From JAIOQJ01 sp963718635 (GTDB lineage Bacteria; Planctomycetota; Planctomycetia; Gemmatales; Gemmataceae), in the NCBI GenBank assembly GCA_963718635.1, contig OY970367.1:496001-560000 (forward strand): DNA of 64,000 nucleotides, in the 5' to 3' direction. The notes under the pieces were generated by a model. It did not search any database. It was not told the DNA's origin and saw nothing but the letters and a program-made list of their open reading frames with translations. The translations under genes and the position numbers were made by a program. Positions 59,255-64,000 of the stretch are shown here, one piece after another; the first letter of the stretch is position 1; each line of letters opens with the position of its first letter.

Positions 59255-59545
59255 ATGGCGGAGATGTCAATCACTGAAGTGCTTATTTTGTTGGTTGTAG
59301 CGGCTATCTGCGGCTTCCTAGCTCAGATGATCGCCGGATATTCTCGCGGCGGCTTAATTGTCGCCATGGTGCTTGGCTTTATTGGCGCTATGCTTGGAAC
59401 GTGGATTGCTCGAAATATGCAACTGCCGGAGTTGTTTGCCCTCCAAATTAATGGCGTCACATTCCCGATTGTTTGGTCGATTATCGGGGCAACCCTGTTT
59501 GTCGCGGTCATTGGAATGTTGACCCAACGTTCACGCGCTTATTAA
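59255..59545 (+). CDS. GlsB/YeaQ/YmgE-type membrane protein
   Basis: 96 residues with three membrane helices (VLILLVVAAICGFLAQMIAG, GLIVAMVLGFIGAMLGTWIA, FPIVWSIIGATLFVAVIGML). The glycine-rich pattern of the first two helices is that of the transglycosylase-associated / YeaQ-YmgE family, whose members respond to general stress; molecular role unknown. A strong ribosome site, GAAGGAG, lies 6 bases upstream. A possible sigma-54 element lies ahead, and the preceding gene ends in a terminator, so it is probably monocistronic. Confidence 0.87.
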   Translation: MAEMSITEVLILLVVAAICGFLAQMIAGYSRGGLIVAMVLGFIGAMLGTWIARNMQLPELFALQINGVTFPIVWSIIGATLFVAVIGMLTQRSRAY

Positions 59546-59981
59546 GCAAGACCGGTGTGCAGACTGGTGGCCGGAGATTGGGAGCGAACCGAAGTTCGCC
59601 CTCAATCCCCGGCCATCGGTCATTTAAGGAGAAGAGGCGAGCGGGGCGCGCGAGCTAGTGGAGAAGGCGCTCAGAAGCATACGCCACTCGCTCACGCTGC
59701 TGGCCTGCCCGAGCGGCGTGGCATAAGCCCGCCGTGGGTTCGAATCCCCGGCGGGCTCACGCCACGCCGCTCGCCAGTTTGACGCTCGCCAGATCGAATC
59801 CACGGCGGGCTTACGCCACGCCGCTCGCCGGGATCGGTTGGAATACTGCGTTTGTATAAAATATCAACTTTTCATTTGACAAATTTCAGCCTTAGTGTAT
59901 GGGTGGCCGCAACCTTACGCACACAAAGTATTGGCTCAGGCGACTTGAGTCGATTGCGAATGTATTCTCCTTGAGGAAAGC
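59546..59981. other. 435-base spacer with a double hairpin and a possible promoter
   Basis: The first half is noncoding with no clear feature. 59710-59830 is the family B double hairpin. A perfect TTGACA at 59876-59881 is followed after 16 bases by TATGGG, a weak promoter candidate for the porin genes, within an AT-rich stretch. Confidence 0.5.
59710..59830. repeat. Family B hairpin, copy 3, with duplicated right arm
   Basis: Left arm GAGCGGCGTGGCATAAGCCC (59711-59730) has two alternative right arms, ending near 59775 and near 59830; the second follows a partial repeat of the loop. It is the GTGGC variant of the family at 4179 and 53781. Confidence 0.75.
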
Positions 59982-61139
59982 ATGAAAATCTTCAAGCTTT
60001 TACTGCTGGCGTTATTTGCGCGTTGCGCATTGCAGAACGTCCACGCCGCCGTGCCGGAATCGAGGTACGTTTCCAATTCAGCCTCAGGCGCCTTGCCTCC
60101 GCCGCCGCCTACGCCCATAGCCTCCAGCGAATCGACGACAGCTGCGTCACCTGTCGAAGCCGAAACGGCAGAAGGTGAATCAGGAATATTGGGTGTACTT
60201 AACAACTGCCCAGCGCCGCAGGGTGGCATCATCGCGGGCGCCGGGCTCTATATCATGCAGGCGCGTTTCGACAACAATCTGGCCTTCGGGGTACAGGGCA
60301 CCTCAAACCGCTCAAACGGCGCTATCCCTCCGGGCTCGCCGGGGACGCGCGTGGCAGAGCGTATCGACATCGATCACAACACGGTAGCCGCCCCGCAGAT
60401 TTGGCTAGGCTATTTGAGCGAAGATGGCTGGGGAGCGCGCATTCGCTACTGGTATTTTCGCGAAGGGACTAACCAGTCGATCAACGGGTCGAGCGGTCCC
60501 GTCAGCAGCACGGCAATATACTCGGCAGCCCCGCTCGGCTTGAGTTTGATCAACGGCACGTCGTCCATGGTTGCAACAAGCAAATTGCAGCTGCAGGTTT
60601 TCGACATCGAAGGTTTATTCAAAGTAAGTGCTGCCAACTGGAATATCTTGTTTTCAGGCGGCGTGCGCGTGGCGCGAATCGACCAAGCGTACAACGCCTA
60701 CGTGCCGCAGAACGGCAACAACGCCTTGATTTCCAGCAACGTTTTCAGTGGAGCCGGCCCGACCTTGGCTGTCGAGTTGCGCCACCCGATTTTCAAGTCG
60801 GCGTTCAACGTCTACGGAAGCGCTCGCTACTCACTTGTATTCGGCGATGGCCAACAGCAGGCAAGCATCCCGGATCAAAATGTCTTTGCCCAGGATCAAC
60901 GTCATATCGGCATCGGCATCGCCGAAATGGAACTGGGCTTGGAGTACCGGCAAACCGTGGGACGATCGCAACTTTTCGGCCAAGTTGCAGCAGTCGGCCA
61001 GAATTGGAATGGCACCGGGAGCGCTTCGCGATCGTCGGTCAACGTTCTTCCGGGCGGCGCCTTTGCCGGCGCTGCTTACTCGGGCGAAAGCGACATCAAC
61101 TTCTTCGGCTTAGTCGTTCGCATGGGCGTCAATTATTGA
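59982..61139 (+). CDS. Outer-membrane beta-barrel protein, Lpg1974/MOMP-like, copy 1
   Basis: 385 residues. Signal peptide (LLLLALFARCALQNVHAA), a Pro/Ser-rich linker and a beta-barrel region in which strands alternate (GGIIAGAGLYIMQARF, PQIWLGYLSEDGWGARIRYW, FDIEGLFKVSAANWNILFSG, SDINFFGLVVRMGVNY). It ends in an aromatic residue as outer-membrane barrels do. The pattern IWLGYLSEDGWGARIRYW is that of planctomycete barrels related to the Legionella major outer membrane protein. Probable porin. The following gene is a diverged copy starting 59 bases later. Confidence 0.8.
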   Translation: MKIFKLLLLALFARCALQNVHAAVPESRYVSNSASGALPPPPPTPIASSESTTAASPVEAETAEGESGILGVLNNCPAPQGGIIAGAGLYIMQARFDNNLAFGVQGTSNRSNGAIPPGSPGTRVAERIDIDHNTVAAPQIWLGYLSEDGWGARIRYWYFREGTNQSINGSSGPVSSTAIYSAAPLGLSLINGTSSMVATSKLQLQVFDIEGLFKVSAANWNILFSGGVRVARIDQAYNAYVPQNGNNALISSNVFSGAGPTLAVELRHPIFKSAFNVYGSARYSLVFGDGQQQASIPDQNVFAQDQRHIGIGIAEMELGLEYRQTVGRSQLFGQVAAVGQNWNGTGSASRSSVNVLPGGAFAGAAYSGESDINFFGLVVRMGVNY

Positions 61140-61197
61140 AATGGCTTTGAGCCGATGCTTCGCACAAGGCACACGCTCGCCATCGGGGAATGAATTC

Positions 61198-62388
61198 ATG
61201 AACTTCGCTAGACAGTATATCCTGAGCCTGTGTGTGATCGCTTCGCTGACAGGGGCGCTTACAGCGCAGCTGCCGGAGGCAATGCTGCCGTCTTCTGACG
61301 GCCTGTTGGCTGAAGCGGCCTTAGCGAACGAAGGCCCTGCTTCCACAGGCTGGTTTGGTGGTGCAGGTTTCTACCTGCTTCAACCCTATTTCCAGAACAA
61401 TCCCGCCTATACGATCTTCGTTCAGAAGACCACCGACACCGCGCTCGACCCGACCAATCCCAATACGCAGACGGTTGCGGAGACTGCACGCCGTGTTCAA
61501 GTAAGCCATCACATGGACATGGCGCCGCTTGTTTGGTTAGGCTACATGAACGAAGACGGCCTCGGGGTTCGCGTACGCGGGTGGGGATTCCAAGAGGGAA
61601 CCAGCCAGACTGTGAGCCTGCCGCCCTTTGCGGGCGCATTCCGCATCGGACGCGCTAATGGCCAAACAGTCATAGTTGCCAGTGGAACGTTGAACACTGT
61701 TTCATCGGCGACACCGCTGGGACTCCAAGCCTTCGGCGACACGCTTGGCATTCAACACGGCGCGGAAGGGACCACGTTCAACGTCACGACCAAGCTCTCC
61801 GCGCAGGTCGGCGACTTTGAAGGAATGCAACGCTTCCGTTCGGGCGATTGGGGTTTCCTGGTCACGGGCGGCATGCGTTACGTGCGACTGGATCAGACAT
61901 ACAACGCTTACGACGCCCAAAGCGCGAGCGCTGCCGAACTCCGGACTCTTTCGTCCTCTTACAATTTCGAAGGACTAGGGCCGACCATCGCCTTCGAGCT
62001 GCGTCGGCCGGTCGCGTCTTCCGGACTAAGCGTGTACGGGCAGGCGCGTGGGTCGCTCGTGTTCGGGGCAGCGAATCAGAATGCGGTGTTCTTCGGGCAG
62101 GAATTGCGCAACGACGACCCGAATCCGCAGTACGCGACCGAGCATCGTCTCAGAGCCATCCCCATCATCGATTTAGAGACGGGTTTAGAGTATGGCCGAG
62201 CCGTCGGCAGAACCTGGGTGTTTGGTCAGGTAGGACTAGTCGGGCAGGAATGGCTCAATGCGGGAAGCGCATCGCGTTCGACGATGTTGACTCCCGCCGC
62301 CACGCCGCGTCCGGTGCTTGGCGGCGCTCCGCTCGACAGCAACATCGCCTTTCTGGGACTCACCTTTCGGGTGGGGATTAATTACTAA
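61198..62388 (+). CDS. Outer-membrane beta-barrel protein, Lpg1974/MOMP-like, copy 2
   Basis: 396 residues, a tandem paralogue of the preceding gene. Signal peptide (LSLCVIASLTGALTAQ), then strands aligned with copy 1: GGAGFYLLQPYFQNN, PLVWLGYMNEDGLGVRVRGW, FEGMQRFRSGDWGFLVTGGM, NIAFLGLTFRVGINY at the end. The Met at 61198 begins the signal peptide; the upstream part of the frame does not look like a leader. The two genes probably arose by duplication and share a promoter. Ligand unknown. Confidence 0.8.
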   Translation: MNFARQYILSLCVIASLTGALTAQLPEAMLPSSDGLLAEAALANEGPASTGWFGGAGFYLLQPYFQNNPAYTIFVQKTTDTALDPTNPNTQTVAETARRVQVSHHMDMAPLVWLGYMNEDGLGVRVRGWGFQEGTSQTVSLPPFAGAFRIGRANGQTVIVASGTLNTVSSATPLGLQAFGDTLGIQHGAEGTTFNVTTKLSAQVGDFEGMQRFRSGDWGFLVTGGMRYVRLDQTYNAYDAQSASAAELRTLSSSYNFEGLGPTIAFELRRPVASSGLSVYGQARGSLVFGAANQNAVFFGQELRNDDPNPQYATEHRLRAIPIIDLETGLEYGRAVGRTWVFGQVGLVGQEWLNAGSASRSTMLTPAATPRPVLGGAPLDSNIAFLGLTFRVGINY

Positions 62389-62450
62389 AGAGGCGCTCGC
62401 CAAAGGCCAACTTGGCTCGATCCAAACATCTGGCCTGCTTTCACGAGTCG

Positions 62451-64000
62451 TCAATGCTTCGGCAGCGGTACGCCGGCGATGGCGCACAATTTCTCGTTGC
62501 CGACTCGGTGGCAGTAATCGCCAAACGTCTCGCTGCCGCCGCGATCCTGTTTGAACTGCGTAAGCACTTTCTTCAACAGCGGCACGATTTGATCGCGCGG
62601 CACCAGGTCTTGAAAAACGGTGTTGAGCCTTTGGCCCAGCGTGCTGCCGCCAAGGAATACGGTGTACTTCTCGCCGCTACGGCCGACGATGCCGATCTCG
62701 CTCTGGTAGGGTCGCGCGCAGCCGTTTGGACAACCTGTCATGCGGATGCTGATGCGCTCATTCTCCAAGCCGAGCTCTTTGAGTTCGGGTTCGAAGGAAT
62801 CAACGAGCTTCGGCAGCGCTCGTTCGGATTCGGAGATTGCCAGGCCGCACGTGGGTATGGCGGGACAAGCCATGCTCCATTTTTGGATCAGAGAAAGATT
62901 TTCCGGCCGAGGAATGCCGTGTTCCCCTAAGAGTCGATCAACTTCGCCGCGCTGTTCGGTCGTGATGTCGCAGAGCAACAAATCTTGCTGTCCGGAGAGC
63001 CGAACGTTGACGCCGAGCTTCTCGACAATTTTGCGCACGCCGGTGCGATACTGTAAACCCGCCTCGTCTTTGATGCGGCCGTTTTCGATGCTCAGGCCGA
63101 TAAACCAGCGACCATCGCCCTGAGGATGCCAGCCGAGGTGAAGATCGACATCGGTAATGGCCACTTCTTTTGGCATCATTATTGGTTTAAGGAAATAGTC
63201 GCGTGCCAGGACATCGCGTACTTTTTCGACGCCCCAATCGTGGACGACGTATTTAATGCGGGCCCGTTTGCGGTCGGCTCGATTGCCATGATCGCGAAAG
63301 AATTTGATGACCGCTTCCGCAGCGCCGACGACCTCATTTGGTTCGACGAAGCAGATCGGCTGCCCCAGGTGCGGGAAGGTGTTGGCATTGCCGGCCGTGC
63401 GTCCCATGCCGCCGCCGACGGTCATGTTGTAGCCGATTGGTCGGCCGTTCTCGACGATCGCCAGAAATCCAAGGTCTTGGGCGTAGAGATCGATGCAGTT
63501 GTCGTAGGGCATCGAGAAACCAATTTTGAACTTACGCGGCAGGTACACTTTGCCGTAGATCGGCTCGACGCCCTCGGCTTCGTTGGCATCTGCACTAACG
63601 TGTTCGCCGTTGAGGAAGATATCGTGATAGGCTCGCGAGCGCGGCGCCAGGTGGGCCGCCACGGCGTCAGCCAAGTGTTGAGCTTCTTTGCGCACGGCAT
63701 CGCCCAGCGGCGCGGGGCAAGCCATTACGTTGCGATTCACATCGCCGCAACCGCCCAGCGTCGAAAGCAGGCAGTCGTTGATGCCTCGAATGGTCGATCG
63801 CAAGTTGGCCTTCAGCACGCCGTGGAACTGGATGCTCTGCCGCGTCGTGATGCGCAGGGTGTTATTGCCATATTGGGAAGCCAGATCGTCCAACGCCAGC
63901 CACTGCTTCGCGGTCAACTTACCGCCGGGCAGTTTCAAACGGATCATGCACATATAGTGCTTGCCAGTGCCGGCCTTCGCCCGGTTCTTGCGCGCATCGC
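62451..64000 (-). CDS. Sulfite/nitrite reductase haemoprotein (runs off the window end)
   Basis: The last roughly 516 residues of a siroheme-Fe4S4 reductase; the frame is open to the edge (RKNRAKAGTGKHYMCMIRLK), so the true start is outside. Two symmetric repeat halves are visible. The cluster ligands are ACPAIPTCGLA (CxxxxxC) and GCPNGCARP (CxxxC). Siroheme-contact residues lie in GNNTLRITTRQSIQFHG and GCGDVNRNVMACPAP. It reduces sulfite to sulfide, or nitrite to ammonia, with six electrons; the ferredoxin-type architecture is more likely than NADPH-dependent, but the substrate cannot be told apart here. The gene is convergent with the porins, leaving a 62-base gap. Confidence 0.9.
   Translation of the reverse strand, partial: DARKNRAKAGTGKHYMCMIRLKLPGGKLTAKQWLALDDLASQYGNNTLRITTRQSIQFHGVLKANLRSTIRGINDCLLSTLGGCGDVNRNVMACPAPLGDAVRKEAQHLADAVAAHLAPRSRAYHDIFLNGEHVSADANEAEGVEPIYGKVYLPRKFKIGFSMPYDNCIDLYAQDLGFLAIVENGRPIGYNMTVGGGMGRTAGNANTFPHLGQPICFVEPNEVVGAAEAVIKFFRDHGNRADRKRARIKYVVHDWGVEKVRDVLARDYFLKPIMMPKEVAITDVDLHLGWHPQGDGRWFIGLSIENGRIKDEAGLQYRTGVRKIVEKLGVNVRLSGQQDLLLCDITTEQRGEVDRLLGEHGIPRPENLSLIQKWSMACPAIPTCGLAISESERALPKLVDSFEPELKELGLENERISIRMTGCPNGCARPYQSEIGIVGRSGEKYTVFLGGSTLGQRLNTVFQDLVPRDQIVPLLKKVLTQFKQDRGGSETFGDYCHRVGNEKLCAIAGVPLPKH

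Noticed and set aside
59737..59747. GGTTCGAATCC, identical to a tRNA T-arm
   Set aside because: It is the loop of a family B hairpin; other copies of the hairpin differ here, and no acceptor, D or anticodon arm can be formed around it.

Overview
The window comes from a planctomycete (Planctomycetota). The gene families point that way: a DUF1592/DUF1552 pair, two large PVC-type haem-binding dehydrogenase/cytochrome c proteins, a TIGR03067 protein, a DUF1080 protein, a YXWGXW-repeat protein and an exosortase fused to an EpsI domain. The order or genus cannot be settled from this stretch. There is no rRNA, tRNA, CRISPR array or prophage. Coding is dense and mostly on the minus strand.

Layout. 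0.2-4.1 kb: secreted DUF1552 protein and DUF1592 cytochrome. 4.3-6.9 kb: HlyD-type adaptor and TolC-type channel with no pump beside them. 7.8-9.3 kb: Gly/Tyr-rich secreted protein, its terminator and a BON lipoprotein. 9.4-12.8 kb: first haem-binding/cytochrome protein. 12.8-13.6 kb: a REP-associated tyrosine transposase between two REP hairpins. 13.6-18.5 kb: DUF1080 protein, scpA, and a gene that appears to encode a Ser/Thr kinase fused to a bacterial tubulin-like domain. 19.2-35.3 kb: a single-strand exopolysaccharide/exosortase supercluster (PHP phosphatase, BY-kinase, coiled-coil chain-length protein, WecA-like transferase, exosortase-EpsI, two TPR proteins, a giant AsmA-like protein). 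35.5-42.2 kb: TIGR03067 protein, periplasmic catalase with an ankyrin partner, SNF2 helicase with a SWIM zinc-finger protein. 42.5-46.9 kb: SGNH/haem-binding/HEAT/cytochrome fusion overlapping rtcA. 47-49.4 kb: purU and an alpha/beta hydrolase-fold protein. 50.6-53.6 kb: feoA-feoA-feoB and a Cys-rich helper behind a Fur-like palindrome. 53.9-57.1 kb: surE, a short uvrC and a secreted protein. 57.4-62.4 kb: YXWGXW protein, GlsB/YeaQ-type membrane protein and two tandem porin-like barrels. 62.4 kb to the end: partial sulfite/nitrite reductase.

Two things run through the whole window. First, about half the genes are broken by single-base frameshifts, roughly one per 2 kb. In most cases I could work out, adding or removing one base in a short homopolymer restores a full-length family member. 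I read these as sequence errors and annotate full-length genes across the breaks. Second, the intergenic DNA is packed with hairpin repeats of several unrelated families, many starting within 0-50 bases of a stop codon. The most striking is a ten-copy element with three features: a central palindrome that keeps pairing while its bases change, a conserved tail at exactly 27.5 bp from the dyad centre in eight copies, and a 145-bp tandem period in two clusters 42 kb apart. I consider that element and the kinase-tubulin fusion the best candidates for new biology here.
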